Translations under genes and position numbers: made by a program | Notes under the pieces: generated by a model | What the model saw: only the letters and a program-made list of their open reading frames with translations | Told to the model about the DNA's origin: nothing | Databases searched by the model: none | In this document: one piece after another, positions 17,061 to 26,075 of the stretch | Layout of the letters: each line of letters starts with the position of its first letter | Numbering within the stretch: position 1 is the stretch's first letter | DNA from: Sphingobacterium arenae | GTDB taxonomy: Bacteria > Bacteroidota > Bacteroidia > Sphingobacteriales > Sphingobacteriaceae | Direction: 5' to 3' | DNA length: 64,000 bases | Assembly: GCF_014692505.1 (NCBI RefSeq) | Contig: NZ_JACNYK010000005.1 | Location: 62,001-126,000 of the forward strand

Positions 17061-18224
17061 ATGGAAATAAGCCACTTTTTAACTTCAGCCAAAATCAGAA
17101 CTTTCATGATTTTGGGCGTTTTTCTAGCTTCTTTCTCTTCGTTTGCCTCCTCTTTAACTACGACATCTGCACCGGAACAACATGCCGAAACAGCGGGTGA
17201 ACACGCACACGAGAAGAAAGGTTTTGACATTACAGCGTTTATTTTCCATCACATCGGCGATTCGCACGAATTTACCTTTTTCGGTGGTGATCCAGAGGGT
17301 AAAACAAAGTGGGTCGGTATTTATTTGCCGGTTATATTATATACAGAAAATGGGCTGGTAGCTTTTTGTTCCAGCGAATTTGCGAGGAACGACGACGGTA
17401 CCAAAATCGTCGAGAAAAAAGGGCAAGCTTTCGTTAAATACCACGGTAAAATCTATTACGCGGCAGACCAAGCGAATGAGCATAGTTCATATATTGTGTA
17501 TGACGAAGAACACCATGCTACTAACAAGCGTCCGTTAGATTTTTCCATCACGAAAAACGTATTCAGTATTTTTCTAGGATTCATCGTATTGATCCTTGTG
17601 TTCTTTGCGGTAGCAAGGGGGTATAAGAAAAATGCCGGAAAAGCACCTAAGGGTATACAGTCCTTTATGGAGCCCATCATTCTCTTTGTGCGTGATGAGA
17701 TTGCGATTCCAAACCTAGGCCACCGATATGAGCGCTTTATGCCTTATTTATTGACGGTGTTCTTTTTTATATGGTTTATGAATATGTTGGGCTTGGTGCC
17801 TTTCTTCCCGGGGTCGGCCAACGTAACGGGGAATATTGCCGTGACGATGGTGTTGGCGGTTATCACGCTATTGATTATCTTGTTTAATGGGAATAAATAT
17901 TACTGGGGGCATATTTTTAATCCGCCGGTACCTTGGTGGTTGAAGCCGCTGATGATCCCTGTCGAGATTATCGGTGTGTTTACCAAACCGTTCGCATTGA
18001 TGATCCGTTTGTTTGCGAACATTACTGCAGGTCACATCTTAGTCTTGTCTTTGTTGTGTTTGCCGTTTATTTTTAACGCAAGCGCAGTCGCGGGCGGCTC
18101 GGTTATATTTACTATCTTTATCAGCTTGATTGAATTGTTAGTGGCTTTTATACAAGCGTTTATCTTTACAATTCTTTCGGCACTGTTCATCGGTATGGCC
18201 ATCGAAGAACACCACGAACATTAA
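17061..18224 (+). CDS. atpB: F0F1 ATP synthase subunit a
   Basis: 387 aa, longer than the ~270 aa of most bacteria because of an N-terminal signal-like segment (about 13-30) followed by a His-rich periplasmic stretch and a soluble region to about residue 165. This extension is typical of the phylum. The membrane part carries the essential Arg316 in LMIRLFANITAGHIL and a C-terminal helix with LIELLVAFIQAFIFT. It forms the two proton half-channels against the c-ring. The gene is followed by atpE after 47 bp. The His/Glu-rich end (EEHHEH) closes the protein. Confidence 0.95.
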   Translation: MEISHFLTSAKIRTFMILGVFLASFSSFASSLTTTSAPEQHAETAGEHAHEKKGFDITAFIFHHIGDSHEFTFFGGDPEGKTKWVGIYLPVILYTENGLVAFCSSEFARNDDGTKIVEKKGQAFVKYHGKIYYAADQANEHSSYIVYDEEHHATNKRPLDFSITKNVFSIFLGFIVLILVFFAVARGYKKNAGKAPKGIQSFMEPIILFVRDEIAIPNLGHRYERFMPYLLTVFFFIWFMNMLGLVPFFPGSANVTGNIAVTMVLAVITLLIILFNGNKYYWGHIFNPPVPWWLKPLMIPVEIIGVFTKPFALMIRLFANITAGHILVLSLLCLPFIFNASAVAGGSVIFTIFISLIELLVAFIQAFIFTILSALFIGMAIEEHHEH

Positions 18225-18271
18225 TAATAACAGATTAAGGGATAATTTTTTAACTAATATATTTTAAAACT

Positions 18272-18475
18272 ATGACAGGTACATTAGCCGCAATTGGAGC
18301 AGGTTTAGCTGCTATCGGAGCTGGATTGGGAATTGGTAAAATCGGTGGTTCTGCAATGGAATCTATCGCTCGCCAACCTGAAGCTGCTTCAAAAATCCAA
18401 ACTGCCATGTTGATCGCTGCAGCCTTTATTGAGGCGGTTGCGCTTTTCGCAGTAGTTGTTTCTTTGATCGCTTAA
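18272..18475 (+). CDS. atpE: F0F1 ATP synthase subunit c
   Basis: 67 aa hairpin of two membrane helices. Helix 1 carries the glycine motif GAGLGIGKIGG, the polar loop is ESIARQPEA, and helix 2 has the ion-binding Glu54 in AAFIEAVALF. No extra ligand residues of the sodium type are evident, so a proton-type c-ring is likely. This subunit is needed in about ten copies per enzyme. It is separated from atpF by 121 bp holding a strong hairpin (18503-18540), the largest gap in the core operon, which suggests a way to make more c subunit than the downstream products. Confidence 0.97.
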   Translation: MTGTLAAIGAGLAAIGAGLGIGKIGGSAMESIARQPEAASKIQTAMLIAAAFIEAVALFAVVVSLIA

Positions 18476-18502
18476 TAATAGCCTCAAAAAACACAAAGGG
18501 TC

Positions 18503-18540
18503 AAAAGAACCCGGCTTGGGATTGCCAATCGGGTTCTTTT
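18503..18540 (+). terminator. intra-operon terminator-like hairpin between atpE and atpF
   Basis: AAAAGAACCCG (18503-18513) and CGGGTTCTTTT (18530-18540) form a perfect 11-bp stem around a 16-nt loop, ending in four T residues. It begins 28 bp after the atpE stop and ends 56 bp before atpF. It could terminate part of the transcripts or protect the atpE 3' end. Confidence 0.75.
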
Positions 18541-18596
18541 ATTCATACACAATAGTTAAAAAGAAAAACTTTAAACGTTATACATAGCATAATAAT

Positions 18597-19091
18597 ATGG
18601 ATTTATTAATTCCCGAAATTGGTCTGATTTTTTGGCACACCATTAGTTTCTTAATCCTGTTATTTTTATTGGGTAAATTTGCTTGGAAGCCGGTGCTGAA
18701 AGCAATTAAAGAAAGAGAAGAAAATATCCAAAATGCGCTGGACTCTGCAGAAAAGGCAAAATTGGAAATGGCTCGTCTGACTAATGAAAATGAGCAGTTA
18801 TTAAAGGAAGCACGCGTGGAGCGGGATAATATCTTGAAAGAAGCAAAAGAGCTTAAAGATAAGATTGTTTCGGATGCTAAAACAGAAGCACAAGAATCCG
18901 GTAAAAAGATTTTGGATCAGGCGAAAAGAGAGATCGAAGAGCAGAAAAACAAAGCATTAGCAGAAGTTAAAAATCAAGTCTCTTCCTTATCTTTGGATAT
19001 TGCCCGTAAAGTTTTAACAAAAGAATTCGAAGATCAGGCTAAACAGGACGCTTTCGTAGGCGACTTGTTGAAAGATGTAAAATTAAACTAA
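18597..19091 (+). CDS. atpF: F0F1 ATP synthase subunit b
   Basis: 164 aa. One N-terminal membrane helix (about 5-25, FWHTISFLILLFLLGKFAW) followed by a long charged helix rich in Lys, Glu and Ala that forms the right-handed coiled coil of the peripheral stalk. It holds F1 still against the rotating c-ring. The gene sits between atpE and atpH in the usual order, with atpH beginning 28 bp after its stop. Only one b-type subunit gene is seen, so a homodimer is expected. The start ATG at 18597 is the only one that precedes the membrane helix. Confidence 0.96.
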   Translation: MDLLIPEIGLIFWHTISFLILLFLLGKFAWKPVLKAIKEREENIQNALDSAEKAKLEMARLTNENEQLLKEARVERDNILKEAKELKDKIVSDAKTEAQESGKKILDQAKREIEEQKNKALAEVKNQVSSLSLDIARKVLTKEFEDQAKQDAFVGDLLKDVKLN

Positions 19092-19119
19092 CGGGTTGTT
19101 CAGGTTTTAAATTAAAAAT

Positions 19120-19665
19120 ATGTCAATTTTTACAGTTGCATCCAGATACGCTAAATCTTTATTGGATCTAGCACAGGAACAAGGACAGTTAGATGCCGTG
19201 AAAGGGGATATCGACGGTGTGATTTCGGTTTTGAAGTCTAACTCCGAGCTGTTGGCTGTTCTTAAAAATCCGATTATCAGCGGTGATAAGAAGCGGAATA
19301 TCCTGTCCTCCATTTTTGAGGGGAAAACCAATCCCATCATTCTTTCTTTCTTCTATATATTGGTGAACAAAGGACGAGCAACCATCTTATTGGATATTGC
19401 GCAAGAGTTTGTCCGGGAATATAACGAAGCAAAAGGCATTGTGAAGGCGTCCGTGACGTCTGCGACAGCGCTTTCAGAGGCAAATCTTGCAGAGCTTCAA
19501 AAGATCATTACGGAAGAAATCAAAGCGGCTGTTGTACTGAAAAATATCGTCGATCCATCCTTAATCGGTGGTTTCGTGGTGCGTGTAGGTGATAGACAGA
19601 TTGATGCAAGTATTGCTGGTAGATTGAATAAATTAGAAAAGCATTTTGCAACACAAGGCGTATAG
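19120..19665 (+). CDS. atpH: F0F1 ATP synthase subunit delta
   Basis: 181 aa, the usual length for the delta (OSCP) subunit. The N-terminal helical domain starts FTVASRYAKSLLDLAQEQG, the classic opening that binds the top of the alpha subunits. The C-terminal signature DPSLIGGFVVRVGDRQIDASI contacts the b dimer. It links the peripheral stalk to F1. It follows atpF by 28 bp and precedes atpA by 51 bp. Sequence divergence in the middle is normal for this subunit. Confidence 0.96.
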   Translation: MSIFTVASRYAKSLLDLAQEQGQLDAVKGDIDGVISVLKSNSELLAVLKNPIISGDKKRNILSSIFEGKTNPIILSFFYILVNKGRATILLDIAQEFVREYNEAKGIVKASVTSATALSEANLAELQKIITEEIKAAVVLKNIVDPSLIGGFVVRVGDRQIDASIAGRLNKLEKHFATQGV

Positions 19666-19716
19666 TCCTTGGTATTGAATTGGAAATAGAATCAAAAACC
19701 CCTTATAATAATAACA

Positions 19717-21291
19717 ATGATAGAGGTAAGACCAGATGAAGTTTCGGCAATCCTTAGAGAGCAATTGTCGGGCTTTAAATCAGAAGCCGAACTAGAGGAA
19801 GTGGGTACCGTACTTACCATTGGTGACGGTATTGCTCGTATATACGGCTTAACTAAAGTTCAGTCCGGTGAGTTGGTTGAATTTGATAATGGATTAGAAG
19901 GTATCGTATTAAACTTGGAAGAAGACAACGTGGGTGTCGTTCTTTTGGGTTCTTCCGATGAAATTAAAGAAGGAGATACCGCGAAGCGTACCAATCGTAT
20001 TGCATCTATTCAGGTAGGTGAAGGTATGTTAGGGCGTGTGGTAAATACGTTGGGTCAGCCGATTGATGGTAAAGGACCTATTGCAGGAGAGACGTACGAA
20101 ATGCCGATCGAGCGTAAAGCGCCGGGTGTTATCTACCGTCAGCCTGTAACGGAGCCATTGCAAACAGGTATCAAAGCGATCGACGCTATGATTCCAGTTG
20201 GTCGTGGACAGCGAGAATTGGTTATCGGCGACCGCCAAACGGGTAAAACCGCGGTGTGTATTGATACCATTTTAAATCAAAAAGAGTTTTACGATGCAGG
20301 CCAGCCTGTATTCTGTATATATGTTGCTGTTGGACAGAAAAATTCAACCGTGGCAAATATTGTACGTGTACTGGAAGAGAACGGAGCGATGGCTTATACG
20401 GTTGTTGTGGCGGCTTCTGCTGCTGATCCGGCTCCGATGCAATTCTACGCGCCAATGGCGGGTGCAGCTATCGGAGAATTTTTCCGTGATACCGGTCGTC
20501 CGGCATTGATCGTTTACGATGATTTATCTAAACAAGCGGTAGCTTATCGCGAAGTTTCCTTGTTGTTGCGCCGTCCACCGGGCCGTGAGGCTTATCCGGG
20601 TGACGTATTCTATCTACACTCCCGTCTATTGGAAAGAGCAGCGAAAATCAACACGTCAGATGAAATCGCCCGTAACATGAACGATTTACCGGAGTCTATC
20701 AAGCACTTGGTAAAAGGTGGTGGTTCATTGACAGCACTTCCGATCATTGAAACCCAAGCGGGTGACGTATCGGCCTATATCCCGACAAACGTAATTTCGA
20801 TTACCGATGGGCAGATTTTCTTGGAATCTAACTTATTCAACGCAGGTATCCGTCCGGCGATTAACGTTGGTATCTCGGTATCACGTGTGGGGGGTAACGC
20901 ACAGATTAAGCCAATGAAGAAAGTATCCGGTACGTTGAAACTAGACCAAGCGCAGTTCCGTGAACTGGAGGCGTTTGCTAAATTCGGTTCGGATTTGGAC
21001 GCGGCTACGAAAGCGGTGTTGGATAAAGGTATCCGTAACGTGGAAATCTTGAAACAAGGACAGTATTCACCGGTTTCTGTAGAGAAACAAGTAGCGATTA
21101 TCTATGCTGGTACAAAGGGACTACTTCGTTCGGTTCCTGTAGATAAAGTTCGTCAGTTTGAGGAAGAATATTTGACACAATTAGAGCAACGTCATCCAGA
21201 AGTTTTAGCAGGTTTTAAAGCCGGTAAATTTACAGATGAGTTAACAGATGTATTGGAAAAAGTAGCTAGCGAATTAGCAGCAAAATATTAG
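19717..21291 (+). CDS. atpA: F0F1 ATP synthase subunit alpha
   Basis: 524 aa. N-terminal beta-barrel, then the nucleotide-binding domain with P-loop GDRQTGKTAV (about 170-179), the ALIVYDDLSKQA Walker B region and the arginine-finger neighbourhood VGISVSRVGGNAQ. This is the non-catalytic nucleotide-binding subunit of F1. The catalytic beta (atpD) and epsilon (atpC) genes are not in the cluster; in this phylum they are commonly placed elsewhere on the chromosome. The start is supported by the conserved opening VRPDEVSAILREQL. atpG starts 32 bp after the stop. Confidence 0.98.
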   Translation: MIEVRPDEVSAILREQLSGFKSEAELEEVGTVLTIGDGIARIYGLTKVQSGELVEFDNGLEGIVLNLEEDNVGVVLLGSSDEIKEGDTAKRTNRIASIQVGEGMLGRVVNTLGQPIDGKGPIAGETYEMPIERKAPGVIYRQPVTEPLQTGIKAIDAMIPVGRGQRELVIGDRQTGKTAVCIDTILNQKEFYDAGQPVFCIYVAVGQKNSTVANIVRVLEENGAMAYTVVVAASAADPAPMQFYAPMAGAAIGEFFRDTGRPALIVYDDLSKQAVAYREVSLLLRRPPGREAYPGDVFYLHSRLLERAAKINTSDEIARNMNDLPESIKHLVKGGGSLTALPIIETQAGDVSAYIPTNVISITDGQIFLESNLFNAGIRPAINVGISVSRVGGNAQIKPMKKVSGTLKLDQAQFRELEAFAKFGSDLDAATKAVLDKGIRNVEILKQGQYSPVSVEKQVAIIYAGTKGLLRSVPVDKVRQFEEEYLTQLEQRHPEVLAGFKAGKFTDELTDVLEKVASELAAKY

Positions 21292-21323
21292 TAAACACGC
21301 ACAATACGTACTACTAAAGAGAA

Positions 21324-22208
21324 ATGGCAAATTTAAAAGAAGTAAGAAGCAGGATTAGTTCGGTAACATCAACGCAACAGATTACCAAAGCCATGAAAAT
21401 GGTGGCTGCGGCGAAATTGAAGCGTGCTACAAACGCTATCGTACAGTTACGCCCTTATGCCAATAAATTAAGGGATATTCTGGCGCAAGTTTCTGCTTCT
21501 GTCGAAGGGAATGATTCGCCCTATACACAAGATCGTCTTCCTAGAAGGGTATTAATTATCGTATTGACATCTAACAGAGGTTTGGCTGGTGCATTTAATG
21601 CTAATGCCATTAAGACGGCGAATAATTTGATTTTCGATAAATATGCAGAACAACACGCCAAGGGTAACGTAAGCGTTATTGCTATCGGTAAACGCGGACA
21701 TGATTTCTTTCAGAAGCGCGGTTTTAACGTTATAGGAAACTATAATGAACTGTACAGTGATCTTAATTTCTTAAACGTATCCCAGGTGACGGATTATGCG
21801 ATGAGCGAATTCAGAGCTGGGAACATCGATAGGGTGGAGGTTGTGTATAATGAGTTTCGCAATGCAGCGGTTCAAATATTGACAACAGAACAGCTGTTGC
21901 CGTTGGTGCCTCAAGATAAGCCGGAAACAGCAGTAACAGCAGAAACGGACTATATTATAGAACCCTCTAAAGAAAGAATTATTGAAGAGCTTATTCCTAA
22001 AGCTATCAAAACGCAGCTATATAAGGCGGTTTTAGACTCTAATGCTTCCGAGCATGGAGCACGTATGACAGCGATGGACAAAGCAACTGAAAATGCAGGC
22101 GAACTCTTAAAACAATTAAAATTGTCTTACAATCAAGCAAGACAAGCAGCGATTACGACAGAGTTGACAGAAATTGTCTCCGGCGCCGCCGCTTTATCAA
22201 ATGGATAA
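21324..22208 (+). CDS. atpG: F0F1 ATP synthase subunit gamma
   Basis: 294 aa. The N-terminal helix (MANLKEVRSRISSVTSTQQI) and C-terminal helix (TAMDKATENAGELLKQLKLS) form the coiled-coil rotor shaft; the middle carries the Rossmann-like domain with LTSNRGLAGAFN. It turns inside the alpha3beta3 ring to drive ATP synthesis. It is the last gene of this cluster, closed by a strong terminator 19 bp after its stop. That terminator confirms that atpDC is not part of this transcript. Confidence 0.97.
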   Translation: MANLKEVRSRISSVTSTQQITKAMKMVAAAKLKRATNAIVQLRPYANKLRDILAQVSASVEGNDSPYTQDRLPRRVLIIVLTSNRGLAGAFNANAIKTANNLIFDKYAEQHAKGNVSVIAIGKRGHDFFQKRGFNVIGNYNELYSDLNFLNVSQVTDYAMSEFRAGNIDRVEVVYNEFRNAAVQILTTEQLLPLVPQDKPETAVTAETDYIIEPSKERIIEELIPKAIKTQLYKAVLDSNASEHGARMTAMDKATENAGELLKQLKLSYNQARQAAITTELTEIVSGAAALSNG

Positions 22209-22227
22209 GGTATAAAATACAATCATT

Positions 22228-22259
22228 AAAAAAGGGAATCTTTGCAGGTTCCCTTTTTT
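22228..22259 (+). terminator. rho-independent terminator of the ATP synthase operon
   Basis: AAAAAAGGGAA (22228-22238) pairs perfectly with TTCCCTTTTTT (22249-22259) around a 10-nt loop and ends in six T residues. Confidence 0.9.
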
Positions 22260-22289
22260 GGTATTAGCTTATATGCCATCTATTTTATG

Positions 22290-22297
22290 TAACTTTG
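22290..22297 (+). promoter_or_regulatory. -7 promoter element of der
   Basis: TAACTTTG matches TAnnTTTG exactly, 67 bp upstream of the der ATG. The nearest upstream TTG is 29 bp away, outside the normal spacing. Confidence 0.45.
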
Positions 22298-22364
22298 TGA
22301 CCTCATAAATAAGAACAGATCGGAATGCGGGCAAAGAAATCCCCATTGATGTATAAAATATAAT

Positions 22365-23669
22365 ATGGCAAATATAGTGGCAATTGTTGGTCGCCCGAAT
22401 GTAGGGAAATCGACGTTATTTAACCGTTTAACAGAGAGCAGAAAAGCGATCGTTGACGATTTTAGTGGTGTGACGCGTGATCGCCATTATGAAATGGCGG
22501 AATGGATAGGAAAGAGATTCACGGTTATTGATACAGGTGGCTTTGTGCATGGCTCAGACGATATTTTTGAAGAGGCTATTCGCGAGCAAGTCCACATTGC
22601 TATAGAGGAAGCGTCTGTTATTCTATTTATGGTAGATGTGACTACCGGTATTACGGATTTGGATGATGAAATCGCCGATTTACTTCGTCGTACGTCGAAG
22701 CCCGTTTACGTCGTTGCAAACAAAGTCGATCATGCTAGACGAACGCACGACTCCGCTGAATTTTATGCTTTTGGACTGGGTGAAGTGTATAATGTGTCGT
22801 CTATCACGGGTTCGGGCACAGGCGAATTACTGGACGACGTGGTCTCTCATTTTCCAGAAGAGAAAGAGGAAGAGGAGATATCTCTGCCGAAGATCACTAT
22901 TGTCGGACGACCCAATGTAGGAAAATCCTCTTTGACAAATGCGCTGCTTGGGAAGGATAGAAATATCGTGACAGATATTGCTGGCACCACTCGTGATTCT
23001 ATCCGTATCCATTATAATCAATTTGGTAATGAGTTTTTATTGATCGACACGGCGGGGCTCCGCCGGAAAAACAAGGTAAACGAAGATATCGAATTCTACT
23101 CTGTTATGCGTACGATCAAAGCATTGGAGGATTCGGATGTCGTCATTTTGATGTTGGATGCCAATGACGGGATTGAATCACAAGATATCAATATCTTCCA
23201 TTTGGCAGAAAAGAATAAGAAAGGAGTTTTGATTGTCGTTAACAAATGGGATACTATTGAAAAGGATCATAAGACAACCAAAGAATTCGAAACGCGTATT
23301 CGGGAGAAGATAGCGCCATTCACGGATGTTCCGATTATTTTTACTTCGGTCACAGAAAAACAGCGTATTTACAAAGTGGTAGAAAAAGCTATGGAGGTGT
23401 ATGCTAATAAAATGAAAAAGATACCGACATCTAAACTGAATGACACCATGTTGGAGATTATTCAAAACTATCCTCCGCCGGCTATCAAAGGAAAATATAT
23501 AAAGGTCAAGTATATTACACAACTGACTGGGCGCTCTCCTATGTTTGCTTTTTTCTGTAACCTCCCGCAATATATCAAAGATCCGTATAAGCGTTTTATT
23601 GAGAATAAATTGCGCGATCATTTTAATTTTACCGGAGTACCTATTCAAATATTTTTTAGACAAAAGTAA
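22365..23669 (+). CDS. der: ribosome-assembly GTPase Der (EngA)
   Basis: 434 aa with two consecutive GTPase domains, the hallmark of Der. Domain 1 has GRPNVGKSTLFNRL, DTGG and NKVD; domain 2 has GRPNVGKSSLTNALLG, DTAGLRRK and NKWD. The C-terminal KH-like domain (about 350-434) binds ribosomal RNA. The protein acts in late assembly of the 50S subunit. cysS starts 11 bp after the stop, so the two are likely co-transcribed. Length and motifs are complete. Confidence 0.97.
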   Translation: MANIVAIVGRPNVGKSTLFNRLTESRKAIVDDFSGVTRDRHYEMAEWIGKRFTVIDTGGFVHGSDDIFEEAIREQVHIAIEEASVILFMVDVTTGITDLDDEIADLLRRTSKPVYVVANKVDHARRTHDSAEFYAFGLGEVYNVSSITGSGTGELLDDVVSHFPEEKEEEEISLPKITIVGRPNVGKSSLTNALLGKDRNIVTDIAGTTRDSIRIHYNQFGNEFLLIDTAGLRRKNKVNEDIEFYSVMRTIKALEDSDVVILMLDANDGIESQDINIFHLAEKNKKGVLIVVNKWDTIEKDHKTTKEFETRIREKIAPFTDVPIIFTSVTEKQRIYKVVEKAMEVYANKMKKIPTSKLNDTMLEIIQNYPPPAIKGKYIKVKYITQLTGRSPMFAFFCNLPQYIKDPYKRFIENKLRDHFNFTGVPIQIFFRQK

Positions 23670-23680
23670 GCTGATTATAG

Positions 23681-25153
23681 ATGGAAAAACAACTTGTTCT
23701 TTATAATACCCTTACCCGAAAAAAAGAAAAGTTTGCCCCCCTTAATCCACCGTTTGTAGGCATGTATGTATGCGGGCCAACGGTATATAGTGATGTGCAT
23801 TTGGGAAATTGCCGGACGTTTGTGTCTTTCGACATGATCTTCCGGTATCTACTGCACTTGGGCTATAAGGTAAGATATGTTCGAAATATCACGGATGCGG
23901 GACATCTGGAGGGCGATAGGGACGAAGGAGATGATAAATTTTCTAAAAAGGCAAAGCTAGAACAATTGGAGCCGATGGAGATTGTGCAGAAATATACGCT
24001 CGGTTTTCATGAAGTTTTACGACTTTTCAATACATTGCCACCCAGTATCGAACCTACGGCAACAGGGCATATCCTTGAACAAATTGAAATGATACAACGT
24101 ATCATCGACAATGGTTATGCCTACGAGGTTAATGGTACCGTGTATTTTGATGTGGAGAAATATATAAAAGAACATGATTATACGATTTTAACGAATCGTA
24201 AATTGGAAGATCTTTTGAATAATACCCGGGAACTGGGCGGACAGGACGAAAAGCGTGGACGATTGGACTTTGCTCTTTGGATAAAGGCAAAGCCGGAACA
24301 TATAATGCGCTGGCCAGCTCCGTGGAGTGTGGGGTTCCCGGGTTGGCATATCGAATGTTCGGCTATGAGTAGTAAGTACCTCGGGGCACAATTTGATATA
24401 CATGGAGGAGGAATGGATCTCGCCGCGACACATCATACCAACGAGATTGCTCAATCGGAGGCTTGTCATCATGTGCAACCTGCAAAGTACTGGATGCATA
24501 CAAATATGCTAACCGTGAACGGTGCACGGATGTCGAAATCGGCTGGAAATGGCTTTTTACCGCATGAATTGTTTACCGGTAATCATCCGTTGTTAGAAAA
24601 AGGATATGCGCCCATGTCCGTGCGGTTTTTCATGATGCAAGCCCATTACCGTAGTACCTTGGACTTTTCAAATGATGCATTAGAAGCAGCAGATAAAGGG
24701 TATAAACGGTTGATGAATGCCATTACGTTGTTGGACAAAATTAAGCCTTCTAATAAAAATACCTATGATTTTGATTTAACCGATCTGAAAAAGCGTTGTT
24801 ATAAAGCAATGGATGACGATTTTAATACGCCGGTGCTTATCGCGGAATTGTTTGAAGCTGTTCGTTTTATCAACGCAGCGTACGATGGGAAAGCGACGGC
24901 GGACCAGACAATGCTAGACGAACTCAAATCGTTTGTGAAAATTTTCGTAGTGGACATACTAGGGTTAAAAAATGACAATTTAGGTGCGGATACGGATGAT
25001 GCGGAGGCCTTAATACAACTTATTATCAAACTGCGTAATGAGGCGAAGAAAAATAAAGATTTTACGACATCAGATCGTATTCGTGAAGATCTGCAGTCTA
25101 TTGGTGTTCAATTAAAAGATAGTAAAGATGGGACGCTTTGGAATAAGATTTGA
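23681..25153 (+). CDS. cysS: cysteinyl-tRNA synthetase
   Basis: 490 aa class I synthetase. The zinc/active-site cysteine lies in MYVCGPTVYSDVHLGN, where HLGN replaces the textbook HIGH, a variant normal in this phylum. Other zinc ligands are in WHIECSAMS and the HHTNEIAQSEA segment, and the second ATP motif is GARMSKSAGN. The C-terminal helical DALR-type domain ends with SDRIREDLQSIGVQLKDSKD, a conserved cysteinyl-tRNA synthetase tail. It charges tRNA-Cys in the cytosol. It lies between der (11 bp) and a secreted NTF2-like protein (26 bp), forming a probable three-gene transcript. Confidence 0.97.
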   Translation: MEKQLVLYNTLTRKKEKFAPLNPPFVGMYVCGPTVYSDVHLGNCRTFVSFDMIFRYLLHLGYKVRYVRNITDAGHLEGDRDEGDDKFSKKAKLEQLEPMEIVQKYTLGFHEVLRLFNTLPPSIEPTATGHILEQIEMIQRIIDNGYAYEVNGTVYFDVEKYIKEHDYTILTNRKLEDLLNNTRELGGQDEKRGRLDFALWIKAKPEHIMRWPAPWSVGFPGWHIECSAMSSKYLGAQFDIHGGGMDLAATHHTNEIAQSEACHHVQPAKYWMHTNMLTVNGARMSKSAGNGFLPHELFTGNHPLLEKGYAPMSVRFFMMQAHYRSTLDFSNDALEAADKGYKRLMNAITLLDKIKPSNKNTYDFDLTDLKKRCYKAMDDDFNTPVLIAELFEAVRFINAAYDGKATADQTMLDELKSFVKIFVVDILGLKNDNLGADTDDAEALIQLIIKLRNEAKKNKDFTTSDRIREDLQSIGVQLKDSKDGTLWNKI

Positions 25154-25179
25154 TTGTATAGGACGAAAATAATAATTGG

Positions 25180-26049
25180 ATGAAATTAATAAAGGTCTAT
25201 TCGTTACTAGCCGTCGCCATATATAGCGGTGTATTTTCTGATGTATATGCACAGTTGCCCGATAAAGTGGGTAGTTTGATCAACGCAGATCGGACAGCAT
25301 CTAATGTGGCAAAAAGAGAAAACCCGCATGAAGCGTTGATATCGATTGTAGATAAAGAATCTACACTATATGTTCCGTCGCCAGTAAATGCATTAAATTA
25401 TCTAAATAACCGACCAAACATACCGGACGTTATGTCGTGGAATCCTAATTTTGCTTTGGTGTCTAAAAGCCTAGATTGGGGCGTTACATCGGGGCCGATG
25501 GAGTTTCAAAAGGTCGGAGCTATCAAACGATACGGACAATATCTTACCGTGTGGCGTCGGGACAGGAAAGGAAACTGGAAAGTACATATAAGGGCTGAAG
25601 TGGAAAATTTTGGAAAGGGGCCAAAATCGGATTTGGTGTTTTACGAACCCGATGATTCTTGGTATTTAAAACACCGATCGAAAGTCCGTCTGCAACAGCG
25701 CGAAGAGGTCGTAACGCAAAGTGACGAACTCTTTTCTACCATTCTGAAAGCAAACAATGAGGCTGCATTCAACGAATTTCTTGCCGATGATGTACGCTAT
25801 TATTATCCTTGGGAAGCAGAAATAGAGGGGAAGAAAGATGTGTTGGCTTTTTTGAAGAAAAAAAGAATAGAGATTACTACGGACCCGTCAGGCGTAGGTC
25901 GCGCTTATAGTGGAGAATATGCATATACATCTGGGACAGCAACCGTGCGATCCAAAGAAAAAGTGATTAAATTCAACTATATCCGCATTTGGCAGTTGAA
26001 AGATGATTATCAATGGCGGGTGATTATCGAGATGATGTTTGAGAGATAA
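25180..26049 (+). CDS. secreted protein with tandem NTF2-like (SnoaL-type) domains
   Basis: 289 aa with a signal peptide (about 1-24, ending DVYAQ). Two similar units follow: residues ~45-150 containing SGPMEFQKVGAIKRYGQYL and VWRRDRKGNWKVHIRAEVE, and residues ~180-289 with FNEFLADDVRYYYPWE and YIRIWQLKDDYQWRVIIEM. Both show the cone-like pattern of the NTF2/DUF4440 fold, ending in a W-K/Q-x-x-D-x-x-x-x-W-K/R strand. Such proteins serve as small-ligand binding or enzymatic scaffolds in the periplasm, so no reaction can be assigned. It follows cysS by 26 bp and ends at a bidirectional terminator. Confidence 0.75.
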   Translation: MKLIKVYSLLAVAIYSGVFSDVYAQLPDKVGSLINADRTASNVAKRENPHEALISIVDKESTLYVPSPVNALNYLNNRPNIPDVMSWNPNFALVSKSLDWGVTSGPMEFQKVGAIKRYGQYLTVWRRDRKGNWKVHIRAEVENFGKGPKSDLVFYEPDDSWYLKHRSKVRLQQREEVVTQSDELFSTILKANNEAAFNEFLADDVRYYYPWEAEIEGKKDVLAFLKKKRIEITTDPSGVGRAYSGEYAYTSGTATVRSKEKVIKFNYIRIWQLKDDYQWRVIIEMMFER

Positions 26050-26075
26050 AAAAGAGGCCCCTGAGCCTCTTTTTT
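26048..26075. terminator. bidirectional terminator between the NTF2-like gene and surA
   Basis: AAAAAAGAGGC (26048-26058) and GCCTCTTTTTT (26065-26075) form a perfect 11-bp stem with a 6-nt loop. Being flanked by A- and T-runs it can serve both convergent genes. Confidence 0.9.

Noticed and set aside
22258..22297. Full promoter for der using the TTG at 22258-22260
   Set aside because: The spacer would be 29 bp, beyond the 17-23 bp range, and the TTG belongs to the atp terminator T-run.
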